From NCBI RefSeq assembly GCF_000299335.2, contig NZ_CP004387.1, positions 248,001 through 312,000 on the forward strand: a DNA stretch of 64,000 nt, in the 5' to 3' direction. Positions 56,122 to 64,000 of the stretch are shown here, piece by piece. A program made the translations under genes and the position numbers. This stretch comes from Isoalcanivorax pacificus W11-5 (lineage in GTDB: Bacteria; Pseudomonadota; Gammaproteobacteria; Pseudomonadales; Alcanivoracaceae). The notes beneath the pieces are model-generated. The model made no database searches, was not told the DNA's origin, and saw only the letters and a program-made list of their open reading frames with translations. Each line of letters begins with the position of its first letter. The first letter of the stretch is position 1.

Positions 56122-57390
56122 TCAGTGCGCCCGCTGACGCGACAGGTGAATGCCCTTGAGAATCGACAGCGCCTGGTACAGGTCGTAGTCGCGGCTGGCC
56201 AGGTCATCCGGCGCGTTGCCTTCCTGTGGTGTGTCACCGCTGGCCAGATGATGCGGCAGGTCTGCTTCACGGATACCTTCGCGGGTTTCCATCAATTCGA
56301 CACGGGCCACGTTCACGGTGATGTCCGGGTGGATGCCATCGGCCTGGATTGAGCGGCCATTCGGTGTGTAATAGCGCGCGGTGGTGAGCTTCAGTGCGCG
56401 ATCCTCGTGCAGGGGCAGCACGGTCTGCACAGAGCCTTTACCAAATGTGCGGCGGCCGACGACGACGGCGCGGGTGTGATCCTGCAGCGCACCGGCGACG
56501 ATTTCAGAGGCGGAGGCGGAGCCGCCGTTGACCAGCACCACCAATGGCAGGCCATCGATGACGTCGCCACGGCTGGCGCCATAGTTGATGCGGGACTCAG
56601 CATCGCGGCCCTGGGTATAGACGATCAGGCCGTCATCGAGGAACAGGTCGGCCACCTGCACGGCACCGCCGAGCACGCCGCCGGGGTTGTTGCGCAGGTC
56701 GAGGACCAGGCCCTTGAGCGCGGGCTGTTCCTGCCGGATGCGTTCGATGGCGCGCTGTACGTCGCGGCCGGTGTTGTTCTGGAACTGGGTCACGCGCACG
56801 TAGCCATAGCTGTCTTCCAGCCGCTCGCTGCGCACGCTCTGGATACGAATGCGGTCGCGGGTCAGGGTGACGGTGCGGGGTTTGTCCTCGCCGTCGCGCA
56901 TCACCGACAGCTCCACGTCGGTGCCGATCTCGCCGCGCAGCAGTTCCACGGCTTCGTTGAGCGTCATGCCTTTTACGAAGGTGTCGTCGATTTTCAGGAT
57001 GATGTCGCTGGCCTGGATGCCGGCGCGGCTGGCGGGTGTGTCGTCCAGTGGCGTGACCACCGTGACGAAACCGTCTTCCATCGTGACTTCCATGCCGACG
57101 CCGCCGAATTCGCCACTGGTGGAAACCTGCAGATCGTCGAATTCATTCGGGGTCAGGTAGGCGGAGTGCGGGTCCAGGTCCAGCAGCATGCCGCGAATGG
57201 CGGCTTCCAGCAGGGTGCGGTCGTCGATCTCCTCGACGTAGGCGCTGCGGATGCGCTCCATCACTTCGGCGAACACGCGCAGTTCGGTGACCGGAATATC
57301 CTGCTGCCGGGCCATGGCATCCAGACCGGGGTTGCTCGCGTGGACAGGCAGGGCCAGCGCCAGCGTGGCCAGGCAAAGGAAGCGTTTCAT
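56122..57390 (-). CDS. ctpA: S41 family C-terminal processing peptidase
   Basis: The 422-residue periplasmic protease has a signal peptide, a PDZ domain (about residues 85-175, GVGMEVTMEDGFVTVVTP) and an S41 catalytic domain. The Ser nucleophile is in GGSASASEIVAGAL and the general-base Lys in TFGKGSVQTVL. Related CtpA proteases degrade peptidoglycan hydrolases or their regulators, which fits co-transcription with envC. Confidence 0.94.
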   Translation of the reverse strand: MKRFLCLATLALALPVHASNPGLDAMARQQDIPVTELRVFAEVMERIRSAYVEEIDDRTLLEAAIRGMLLDLDPHSAYLTPNEFDDLQVSTSGEFGGVGMEVTMEDGFVTVVTPLDDTPASRAGIQASDIILKIDDTFVKGMTLNEAVELLRGEIGTDVELSVMRDGEDKPRTVTLTRDRIRIQSVRSERLEDSYGYVRVTQFQNNTGRDVQRAIERIRQEQPALKGLVLDLRNNPGGVLGGAVQVADLFLDDGLIVYTQGRDAESRINYGASRGDVIDGLPLVVLVNGGSASASEIVAGALQDHTRAVVVGRRTFGKGSVQTVLPLHEDRALKLTTARYYTPNGRSIQADGIHPDITVNVARVELMETREGIREADLPHHLASGDTPQEGNAPDDLASRDYDLYQALSILKGIHLSRQRAH

Positions 57391-57502
57391 CCGCGTCGAT
57401 CTCTCTCTGTCAGCGCCCTGTCAGGACGATTCGTGATCACACCGCCTGCTGTGGGCGGGTGCTTTGTTGATAGCGGCCGGCCGGCCAGGTTCCCCGCAGG
57501 TG

Positions 57503-58666
57503 TCATCTTTCCGCCAGTGGCGGCAGTGTAACACGGCGATTGCACCAGCGGTCCGGGTTCACCGGGCGCCCCTGCTGGCGGATTTCAAAGTACAGACCGG
57601 ACTCGCCGGCGCCACCGGAATTGCCGGCGCGGGCCAGCACGTCGCCCTGCGCCACCCAGTCGCCGACCGCGCGCAACAGGCTTTGATTGTGGCCGTACAG
57701 GCTCAGGAAACCGTTGCCGTGGTCGACAATCAGCATCAGCCCATAGCCGCGCAACCAGTCGGCGTAGACCACCCGGCCGGTGTGTACCGCGCGCACCGGC
57801 GTGCCGGTGGCGGCTTCCAGCAGCACGCCGTTCCAGCGCAGCCCGCCGTCGCGGCGTGCGCCGAAATTCACTTTGGCGCGGCCCTGCACCGGCCACGGCA
57901 GCTTGCCGGCCAGCTCGCCGAAGGGGGCGCCGCCCGGGTTGGCCGGGATGTCGGCGAGGGCGCGGTTCATTTCCTGCAGGAGTTTGTCGAGGCGCTCTGC
58001 ATCGGCTTCCAGCGAGCTGATGCGCTGCCCCTGCTCATTGAGGCGGGCGTTGAGGCGAGTGAGTGCCTGCTCGCGCTCGCGGCGGGCGCTCTCCAGCCGC
58101 GTCTGCTGGGTGGCCACCGCATCGCGGCGGCGGTTGAAGCGGTCGCGGGCGTCGGAGACTTCCAGCGACACGGCGAGCAGATCGGCCAGGTCCTTCTCCA
58201 GCTGGTCGAGCCGTTCGGCGCGGGCGCGCTGGAAGTACTCGTGGTAGCGCATCAGCCGGGCGACCTGGTCCGGCTGCTCCTGGCTGAGCAGCAGTTTCAG
58301 GGTTGGCTCGCGGCCGTTCATGTACGTGGCGCGCACGGTCCTGGCCAGCCAGCTCAACTGGGTGGCCTGCTCGGCGGCCATGCGTTGCTGGCGCGCGCGC
58401 AACTGCTCCAGCGCCTGCCCCGCGTCGCGGGCCTGGCGCTCCAGTGTCGCCTGTTCCTGGTCCAGCCGGGCGATGGCCAGCTCGCGCTCGCGCAGTTCGG
58501 CGGCGAGGCTGTCGCGCTGGCGCAGGTCCTTGCGCTGGGTGTCCTGCAGTGTCTGGATGCGCTCGCGCAGGGCACGCAACTGGGCCGGCGACACCTGTTC
58601 CGCCAGGGCCGGGGCGGGGGCCAGCAAGGTAAGCAGCAACAGGGGGGCGAGCAGGGTGCGGATCAT
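57503..58666 (-). CDS. envC: Murein hydrolase activator EnvC
   Basis: The 387-residue protein has a signal peptide, a long coiled coil (about residues 22-245) and a C-terminal LytM/M23 domain. That domain lacks the first zinc-binding His motif; the sequence there reads LRWNGVLLEAATGTPVRAV, although a YGHNQ remains. A degenerate LytM domain is the hallmark of EnvC, which activates amidases at the septum. In many relatives gpmI is directly upstream; here it is absent. Confidence 0.93.
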   Translation of the reverse strand: MIRTLLAPLLLLTLLAPAPALAEQVSPAQLRALRERIQTLQDTQRKDLRQRDSLAAELRERELAIARLDQEQATLERQARDAGQALEQLRARQQRMAAEQATQLSWLARTVRATYMNGREPTLKLLLSQEQPDQVARLMRYHEYFQRARAERLDQLEKDLADLLAVSLEVSDARDRFNRRRDAVATQQTRLESARREREQALTRLNARLNEQGQRISSLEADAERLDKLLQEMNRALADIPANPGGAPFGELAGKLPWPVQGRAKVNFGARRDGGLRWNGVLLEAATGTPVRAVHTGRVVYADWLRGYGLMLIVDHGNGFLSLYGHNQSLLRAVGDWVAQGDVLARAGNSGGAGESGLYFEIRQQGRPVNPDRWCNRRVTLPPLAER

Positions 58667-58781
58667 GAAAGGGGTTTTACCTCAGCGGCGTCATCAGGGG
58701 AACGGGGTGGGTCGCAATCGTGGATGATTGGCGGCGCCTTCCCTATACTTGGCGCCGTTTTCACCCATTCCGGACGCTGTT

Positions 58782-59198
58782 ATGGACCGTATTTTCGAGT
58801 TTGCTGCCAATCATTACATCCTGGTGTCGGCGTTTTTCCTGCTCTGGACCCTGTTTTTCTTCCTGGAGTCACGTCGAGGCAGCCTGGCGGTGAGCCCGCA
58901 GGGCGCCACCAGCCTGGTGAACCGCGAAGACGGTGTGATCATCGACGTGCGTGACGAGGACGAATACCGCCAGGGCCATATCGCCGGCAGTATCAATGTT
59001 CCGCTCGCCAAGCTCAATGAGCGCAGCGGTGAACTGGAGAAGTACCGGGACAAACCGGTGATTCTGGTCTGCAAGCTGGGCAACCAGGCCAGCCATGCCG
59101 GACGCCAGTTGCAGCAACAGGGTTTTGCCCGCCTGTATCGCATGCGCGGCGGCATCCAGGGCTGGCGTGCCGACAGCCTGCCGGTGGTGCGTGCCTGA
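58782..59198 (+). CDS. Membrane-anchored rhodanese domain protein
   Basis: The 138-residue protein has an N-terminal membrane helix (ILVSAFFLLWTLFFFLE, about residues 12-28) and a single rhodanese domain with the active-site Cys in VILVCKLGNQASHAG and the IDVRDEDEYRQGHI signature. It resembles YibN, which sits before grxC and secB in E. coli as here. The grx ATG follows one base after its stop. Confidence 0.92.
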   Translation: MDRIFEFAANHYILVSAFFLLWTLFFFLESRRGSLAVSPQGATSLVNREDGVIIDVRDEDEYRQGHIAGSINVPLAKLNERSGELEKYRDKPVILVCKLGNQASHAGRQLQQQGFARLYRMRGGIQGWRADSLPVVRA

Positions 59199-59199
59199 T

Positions 59200-59463
59200 A
59201 TGCCTGATGTGGTGCTCTATACCACCGGCTGGTGTCCGTACTGCATCCGCGCGCGGCGGTTGCTGGACGGCAAGGGCGTGGCCTACACCAATATCGATGT
59301 GGGGGAAAATCCCGCGCTGCGTGCCGAGATGCGTGCACGGGCCGGGCGCAACACCGTGCCGCAGATATGGATCGGCGACACTCACGTGGGTGGCAGTGAT
59401 GAGCTCTACGCGCTGGAGCGCGCCGGCCGCCTTGATGCAATGTTGAAGGGACAAGAACAATGA
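59200..59463 (+). CDS. grxC: Glutaredoxin 3
   Basis: The 87-residue protein carries the dithiol active site WCPYC (residues 11-15), the cis-Pro motif NTVPQIWIG and HVGGSDEL for glutathione binding. GrxC reduces mixed disulfides in the cytoplasm. It overlaps secB by four bases. Confidence 0.96.
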   Translation: MPDVVLYTTGWCPYCIRARRLLDGKGVAYTNIDVGENPALRAEMRARAGRNTVPQIWIGDTHVGGSDELYALERAGRLDAMLKGQEQ

Positions 59464-59933
59464 GCGACACACCAGAACGCACTTTTCAGCTACAGCGTAT
59501 CTACACCAAGGACGTTTCTTTTGAAGTCCCCGGCGCGCCGGAGGTATTCATCAAGCCGTGGCAGCCGCGTGTGAACGTGCAGCTGAACACCGAAACCCGC
59601 AAGGTGGGCGAGAGCGGCAACGATTATGAAGTGGTGCTGAGCCTCACCGTCACCGCCAGCAACGAAGAAAAAACCGTCTACCTGGTGGAAATCAAGCAGG
59701 CCGGTATCTTCACCATGATCGGTATCGAGGGCGAAGAGCGCGAGCAACTGCTCGGCGCCTACTGCCCGAACCTGCTGTTCCCCTATGCGCGGGAACTGAT
59801 CTCCGATCTGGTCAGCCGTGGCACCTTCCCGCAACTGCTGCTGCAACCGATCAACTTCGATGCGCTGTTCCAGGATGCCAAGGCGCGTGCTGCGGCAGGC
59901 CAGGACGCACCGGCGGAAGGCAATACGCACTGA
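59460..59933 (+). CDS. secB: Protein-export chaperone SecB
   Basis: SecB keeps precursors unfolded for SecA. The 157-residue protein shows [19 protein letters not shown], the strand region [20 protein letters not shown] and the C-terminal [20 protein letters not shown]. It ends the rhodanese-grxC-secB operon; repeat copy 3 begins 26 bases after its stop. Confidence 0.97.
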   Translation: MSDTPERTFQLQRIYTKDVSFEVPGAPEVFIKPWQPRVNVQLNTETRKVGESGNDYEVVLSLTVTASNEEKTVYLVEIKQAGIFTMIGIEGEEREQLLGAYCPNLLFPYARELISDLVSRGTFPQLLLQPINFDALFQDAKARAAAGQDAPAEGNTH

Positions 59934-59959
59934 TGCGCGAGCTTTAATGCCCTTGGGGG

Positions 59960-60128
59960 GTAGGGTGGGTAGAGCCAACGGCGAAACCCACCGTGTCCAT
60001 GCCGCACACTGCTCGCACAAAACCAGCGAAACTGCCTACTTCCGAAGCGGGGCAGTTTTGATGATTTTGCGGGAGTGAATAACGGGCATGGACGTGGTGG
60101 GTTTCGCCGTTGGCTCTACCCACCCTAC
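59960..60128. repeat. 169-bp palindromic element, copy 3
   Basis: The same length and layout as copies 1 and 2, between secB (stop 59933) and the convergent trmL (stop 60179). In the left arm AAA is changed to AAC (GCCAACGGCG) and the right arm has the matching change (CGCCGTTGGC), so the 33-bp arms stay perfectly complementary. The inner arms have diverged and pair poorly. Confidence 0.95.
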
Positions 60129-60178
60129 GGCGCTCCGGGTCTGGTGGGGAAAGCGCAGCGAATTCCCCCTCCCCTGTG

Positions 60179-60643
60179 TCAGATTTTTCCCTGAAATCCC
60201 ATCTGCCGCCACGCTTCATACACCGCCACCGACACACTGTTCGACAGGTTCAGGCTGCGGCTGCCGGCAACCATCGGCAACCGCAGTTTTTGTTCGGCGC
60301 TTAATGTGTCGAGCAGGGCCACCGGCAGCCCACGGCTTTCCGGTCCGAACAGCAACACATCCTCCGCCGCGAAACGCGCTTCGCTGTAGCAATGGCTGCC
60401 ACGGGTGGTAAACGCCCACAGGCGACGCTCGCCCAGCCAGGCGGCGAATGCCTCCCAGTGGTCATGCACGCGGGTGGTAGCCTGGTCGCGATAATCCAGG
60501 CCGGCGCGGCGCAGCAGTTTGTCTTCCAGTACGAAGCCGAGGGGCGCAATCAGGTGCAGCTGGCAGCCGGTGTTCGCCGCCAGGCGCATGACATTGCCGG
60601 TGTTGGGCGGGATTTCAGGTTCGAACAGGGCGATGTGCAACAT
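60179..60643 (-). CDS. trmL: tRNA (cytidine/uridine-34-2'-O)-methyltransferase
   Basis: TrmL methylates the wobble base of tRNA-Leu. The 154-residue SPOUT enzyme has the start [20 protein letters not shown], the cofactor-knot motifs [11 protein letters not shown] and [16 protein letters not shown], and the normal length. It is convergent with secB across repeat copy 3. Confidence 0.95.
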   Translation of the reverse strand: MLHIALFEPEIPPNTGNVMRLAANTGCQLHLIAPLGFVLEDKLLRRAGLDYRDQATTRVHDHWEAFAAWLGERRLWAFTTRGSHCYSEARFAAEDVLLFGPESRGLPVALLDTLSAEQKLRLPMVAGSRSLNLSNSVSVAVYEAWRQMGFQGKI

Positions 60644-60691
60644 GGCGGGGAAGGTATGGCCCGCCTGCCGGAGCAGACGGGCCAGGCCGGA

Positions 60692-62503
60692 TCAGCGCGA
60701 GGCGCGCTTGCGGTCCGATTCGGTCAGCAGTTTCTTGCGCAGGCGGATGTAGTGCGGGGTGACTTCCACCAGCTCGTCTTCATCAATGAAGTCGATGGCC
60801 TGTTCCAGTGACATGCGGATCGGCGGCGTGAGGATGATGTTCTCATCGGTGCCGGAGGCGCGCATGTTGGTCAGCTGCTTGCCCTTGGTCGGGTTTACCA
60901 CCAGATCGTTGTCGCGGGAGTGAATGCCGATCAGCTGGCCTTCGTACACTTCCACGTTCGGCTCGATGAACATGCGGCCGCGTTCCTGCAGGTTGAACAG
61001 GGAGAAGCCCAGCACCTTGCCGGTGACGTTGGAAATCAGCACGCCGTTGTTGCGTTCGGCCAGCTGGCCCGGCTTGTAGTCGCCGTAGTGCGAGAACACC
61101 GAGTTGAAGATGCCGGTGCCGGAGGTCAGCGTCATGAACATGGAGCGGAAGCCGATCAGGCCGCGTGACGGCGCAGTGTATTCCAGGCGCACACGGCCCT
61201 TGCCGTCCGGGGACATGTTGGTCATGTCGCCGCGACGAATGCCCATCTGTTCCATGATCGGACCCTGGTGCTGTTCTTCCACGTCCAGGATCAGTTGCTC
61301 GTAGGGCTCTTTCTTGACGCCGTCTTCTTCCTTCACGATCACTTCCGGCCGGCCCACGGCCAGCTCGAAGCCTTCACGGCGCATGTTCTCGATCAGTACC
61401 GACAGGTGCAGCTCGCCACGGCCGGAGACGCGGAAGCGGTCCGGGCTGCCGGTATCTTCCACGCGCAGGGCCACGTTGTGGCGCAGTTCTTCGTGCAGGC
61501 GGTCGCGGATGTTGCGCGAGGTCACGAACTTGCCGTCCTGGCCGGCGAACGGCGAGGTGTTGACGTGGAAGAACATGCTCACGGTGGGCTCGTCCACGGT
61601 CAGCGGCGGCAGCGCTTCCACATTGTTCGGGTCACACAGGGTGTCGGAGATGTCCAGCGGGTCCAGGCCGGTCACGCAGATGATGTCGCCGGCTTCGGCG
61701 GTCGGCACTTCCACGCGCTCCAGGCCGTGGTGGCCCATGATGGTCAGCACGCGGCCATTGCGCACCTTGCCAGCCGTGTCGACCACTTTCACCGGGGTGT
61801 TGGTCTTGACGCGGCCACGCTTGACGCGGCCGATGCCGATCACGCCGACATAGCTGTTGTAGTCCAGCGAGGAAATCTGCATCTGGAACGGACCATCCAT
61901 GTCCACGTCCGGGTGCGGCACGCGGTCGATGATGGTCTGGAACAGCGGGGTCATGTCGTCGGCCATGTCGTCGGCGTCCAGGCCGGCGATGCCGTTCAGG
62001 GCCGAGGCGTAGACCACCGGGAAGTCGAGCTGCTCATCGGTGGCGCCGAGGCGGTCGAACAGGTCGAACACCTGGTCCATCACCCAGTCCGGGCGGGCGC
62101 CGGGGCGGTCGATCTTGTTGATCACCACGATCGGCTTGAGGCCCTGCTGGAAGGCTTTCTGGGTCACGAAGCGGGTTTGCGGCATCGGGCCGTCCACCGC
62201 GTCCACCAGCAGCAGCACGGAATCGACCATCGACATCACGCGCTCCACCTCGCCGCCGAAGTCGGCGTGGCCAGGGGTGTCGACGATGTTGATGCGGTAG
62301 TCGTTCCACTTCAGCGCGGTGTTCTTCGCGAGGATGGTGATACCGCGTTCTTTCTCGATATCGTTGGAATCCATGACTCGCTCGACCGGCCCGCTGCGTT
62401 CCCCGAGGGTGCCGGACTGCTGCAGCAGCTTGTCTACGAGGGTGGTCTTGCCATGGTCGACGTGGGCGATGATGGCGATGTTACGCAGGCGTTCGATGCT
62501 CAC
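60692..62503 (-). CDS. typA: Translational GTPase TypA/BipA
   Basis: The 603-residue GTPase shows [19 protein letters not shown] (G1), the switch RGITILAKN, the [15 protein letters not shown] motif and [16 protein letters not shown]-like domains and a TypA-specific C-terminus follow. TypA acts on the ribosome, including 50S assembly, under stress and cold. A GTG at 62503 gives the standard start; the longer upstream frame is not conserved in type. It is the gene directly upstream of trmL. Confidence 0.96.
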   Translation of the reverse strand: MSIERLRNIAIIAHVDHGKTTLVDKLLQQSGTLGERSGPVERVMDSNDIEKERGITILAKNTALKWNDYRINIVDTPGHADFGGEVERVMSMVDSVLLLVDAVDGPMPQTRFVTQKAFQQGLKPIVVINKIDRPGARPDWVMDQVFDLFDRLGATDEQLDFPVVYASALNGIAGLDADDMADDMTPLFQTIIDRVPHPDVDMDGPFQMQISSLDYNSYVGVIGIGRVKRGRVKTNTPVKVVDTAGKVRNGRVLTIMGHHGLERVEVPTAEAGDIICVTGLDPLDISDTLCDPNNVEALPPLTVDEPTVSMFFHVNTSPFAGQDGKFVTSRNIRDRLHEELRHNVALRVEDTGSPDRFRVSGRGELHLSVLIENMRREGFELAVGRPEVIVKEEDGVKKEPYEQLILDVEEQHQGPIMEQMGIRRGDMTNMSPDGKGRVRLEYTAPSRGLIGFRSMFMTLTSGTGIFNSVFSHYGDYKPGQLAERNNGVLISNVTGKVLGFSLFNLQERGRMFIEPNVEVYEGQLIGIHSRDNDLVVNPTKGKQLTNMRASGTDENIILTPPIRMSLEQAIDFIDEDELVEVTPHYIRLRKKLLTESDRKRASR

Positions 62504-62732
62504 AAAATGTACCGGTCTGGCGAAAAAGGGGGCCGGAGTATAACAGGCCGAGTATGACAGGCACACGCTTATATATTAGACAGTTTTACCGATGCCCCCG
62601 ATATTTCCTGCGGGCGTTGCACTAGAATGTGCCCCCGTGCTGCAACCCTCGGCGCTGTTCAGGGTCGAAGGTGGCACTGTCGGGGAGGCTTGCCCCGGCC
62701 GGCAAATGACAGGCAAGTGACTGGAATAGCTG

Positions 62733-63305
62733 ATGAAATTTGTTCGGATTCTGACGCTGCCCCTGCTCGCGGCAGCGCTGGGCGTCCACGCCCAGGATGG
62801 GGTGGAGATCAATCACAAGGTGATTCTGGGTCTTCACGAGCATGCACTGGTCAAGGAGATTGATCATCCGGTCGAGGCGAAGCTGGACACGGGCGCCGTG
62901 AGCGCCTCGCTCAGCGCCTATGACATCGAGATGTTCGATAAGGACGGCAAGCGCTGGGTGCGCTTCCGTCTGGGGGCCAGTGATGCCGACGACACGCTGT
63001 ATGAGCTGCCGTTGGACGACACTGTGCGCATCCGCCGCCGGTTGTCGGACATTGATCCCGAGGAAGATCGCAGCTACACCCGCCGTCCTGTGGTGCGCCT
63101 GACGGTCTGCATCGGTGAGCGTGAAGTGCCGATGCGGGTCAACCTGGCGGACCGTCGCAACTTCAATTACCCGCTGCTGGTTGGTTCCGAAGGGCTGCGC
63201 AACCTGCGTTCCCTGATTGATCCGGAGATGGAGTTTTCCAGTGGCAAGCCGCGGTGTACCGTAACCTTGGCCAACCTCGACGACGAAGAGGAACAGCAAC
63301 AATGA
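62733..63305 (+). CDS. Retropepsin-like protease of the RloA/PF05618 group
   Basis: The 190-residue protein has a signal peptide (FVRILTLPLLAAALGVHAQ) and a PF05618-type domain formerly annotated as ATP-dependent zinc protease. The aspartic-protease-like motif AKLDTGAVSASLSA and a GSEGLRNL segment are visible. The next gene encodes an inactive-transglutaminase membrane protein. In related bacteria these two are followed by a RimK-like ATP-grasp ligase, and the set has been linked to osmotic stress tolerance. Confidence 0.85.
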   Translation: MKFVRILTLPLLAAALGVHAQDGVEINHKVILGLHEHALVKEIDHPVEAKLDTGAVSASLSAYDIEMFDKDGKRWVRFRLGASDADDTLYELPLDDTVRIRRRLSDIDPEEDRSYTRRPVVRLTVCIGEREVPMRVNLADRRNFNYPLLVGSEGLRNLRSLIDPEMEFSSGKPRCTVTLANLDDEEEQQQ

Positions 63306-63333
63306 CAGGACCGGGGCAACGGGCGAGGGTGCT

Positions 63334-64000
63334 ATGCGCGGAGTAAAGCTGCATGCAATGCTGCTGGCGCTGACGTTGATGACGATCGGGGCGGGCGCGA
63401 CGTTCTATCAGATCTATGTCCTCAATATCCCGGTCAGTGAGAGCGTTACTGATCCGGTCTGGGTCATTGACGCCCGGGTGCAGTTCCGTGCCAGCGGCAA
63501 TGTGCCGGTGAAGGTGCAGATGTTCGTGCCGCCCGGCAGTGAGCGTTATCTGGTGCTCAACGAAAGCTTCATCTCCCAGAACTACGGCGTGAACGTGAAC
63601 CGTGTCGGCCCGAACCGCCAGGTGACCTGGTCGGTGCGCCGGGCCCAGGGGGACCAGACGCTGTATTACCGCAAGATGCTCTCGCGCCGTTTTGGCGGTG
63701 AGCAGACGACAGTGGAGACCGGCCCGCAATTCCGTGCCCGGCCACCGCTGGAGGGTGTCGAGCGCGCGGCCGCCGAGGCGCTACTGGCGCCGATTCGCCA
63801 GCATTCCGCCGATGTCGATACCTTTATCAGTGAAACCATCCAGCGCGTGAACAACCTGCAGGACGAGAATGTCGGCCTGCTGCTGGCCAACGACACCAGC
63901 ATCGACAAGCGCGCGCGGGTGATCGAGACGCTGCTGGCGGTGGCCCATATCCCGGTGGAACAGGTGCACACGCTGCGCCTGGCGGCGACCCCGAGCCAGA
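63334..64000 (+). CDS. Inactive transglutaminase / 7TM membrane protein, N-terminal part
   Basis: The gene starts with ATG at 63334 and runs off the window; 222 complete codons are visible. The product has an N-terminal membrane helix (MLLALTLMTIGAGATFYQIY), a soluble extracytoplasmic region (ARVQFRASGNVPVKVQMFV) and the beginning of a transglutaminase-like domain (DTSIDKRARVIETLLAVAHI). The match is to the inactive transglutaminase fused to seven membrane helices; the helices would lie beyond the end. It follows the protease gene by 28 bases, so the two are probably one operon. Confidence 0.82.
   Translation, partial: MRGVKLHAMLLALTLMTIGAGATFYQIYVLNIPVSESVTDPVWVIDARVQFRASGNVPVKVQMFVPPGSERYLVLNESFISQNYGVNVNRVGPNRQVTWSVRRAQGDQTLYYRKMLSRRFGGEQTTVETGPQFRARPPLEGVERAAAEALLAPIRQHSADVDTFISETIQRVNNLQDENVGLLLANDTSIDKRARVIETLLAVAHIPVEQVHTLRLAATPSQ

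Overview
The window looks like a chromosomal segment of a GC-rich marine gammaproteobacterium, most probably Alcanivorax or a close relative (Alcanivoracaceae). I infer this from gene order and protein character, not from a database search. Pseudomonas-like blocks (argH-algZ-algR, dapF-DUF484-xerC, envC-ctpA-yibQ, secB-grx-rhodanese) sit beside large Cys-Gly-Gly-Ser lipoprotein hydrolases. Most of the window is housekeeping DNA with dense coding on both strands and short intergenic gaps.

Layout. 1-242: 3' end of a beta-carbonic anhydrase. 243-2551: an AT-richer islet with an Asp/Glu-racemase homologue and an unrecognised protein that may combine a PUA/EVE-like region with a nuclease-like region. 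2600-15233: a mostly minus-strand block holding xerC, DUF484 and dapF at one end and lysA-lptM at the other. Between them lie an AI-2E family permease, ArsA-type ATPase, cory-CC-star protein, CstA cluster and a giant DUF748 protein. 15455-23205: rnk-like, TetR/SRPBCC, argH, algZ-algR, small lipoprotein and oxidoreductase genes. 23247-27465: ammonium transporter and a response regulator-sensor kinase-unknown protein operon. 27671-28786: a broken toxin-antitoxin insert flanked by 58-bp repeats made from the 3' end of pckA. 28772-34837: pckA, hslO, hslR, yrfG, nudE, cysQ and a hydrolase. 35491-43458: MocR-type regulator, two divergent lipoproteins (one DUF6351) and an MFS pump. 43508-44435: an intact HigBA-like module next to tRNA-Phe. 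44497-50506: yggX, mutY, asmA, a 7TMR-DISM kinase and an acetyltransferase. 50575-54300: hisB, hisH, hisA and, separately, hisF. 54426-64000: bile-acid symporter family protein, yibQ-ctpA-envC, rhodanese-grx-secB, trmL, typA, and a retropepsin-like/inactive-transglutaminase pair that runs off the end.

The most unusual structural signal is a family of three 169-bp elements (6278-6446, 52640-52808, 59960-60128). Each is bounded by perfect 33-bp inverted repeats and each lies exactly between two convergent genes. One copy carries a paired (compensatory) substitution in its two arms. Other points of interest are the AT-rich islet, the pckA-flanked insert with a truncated toxin and intact antitoxin, the CstA/cory-CC-star/ArsA operon, a small TTG-started LptM gene, and the paired lipoprotein hydrolases.

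No CRISPR array, rRNA, insertion sequence or replication origin was seen. Functional calls rest on motifs and recalled family knowledge; no searches were run.
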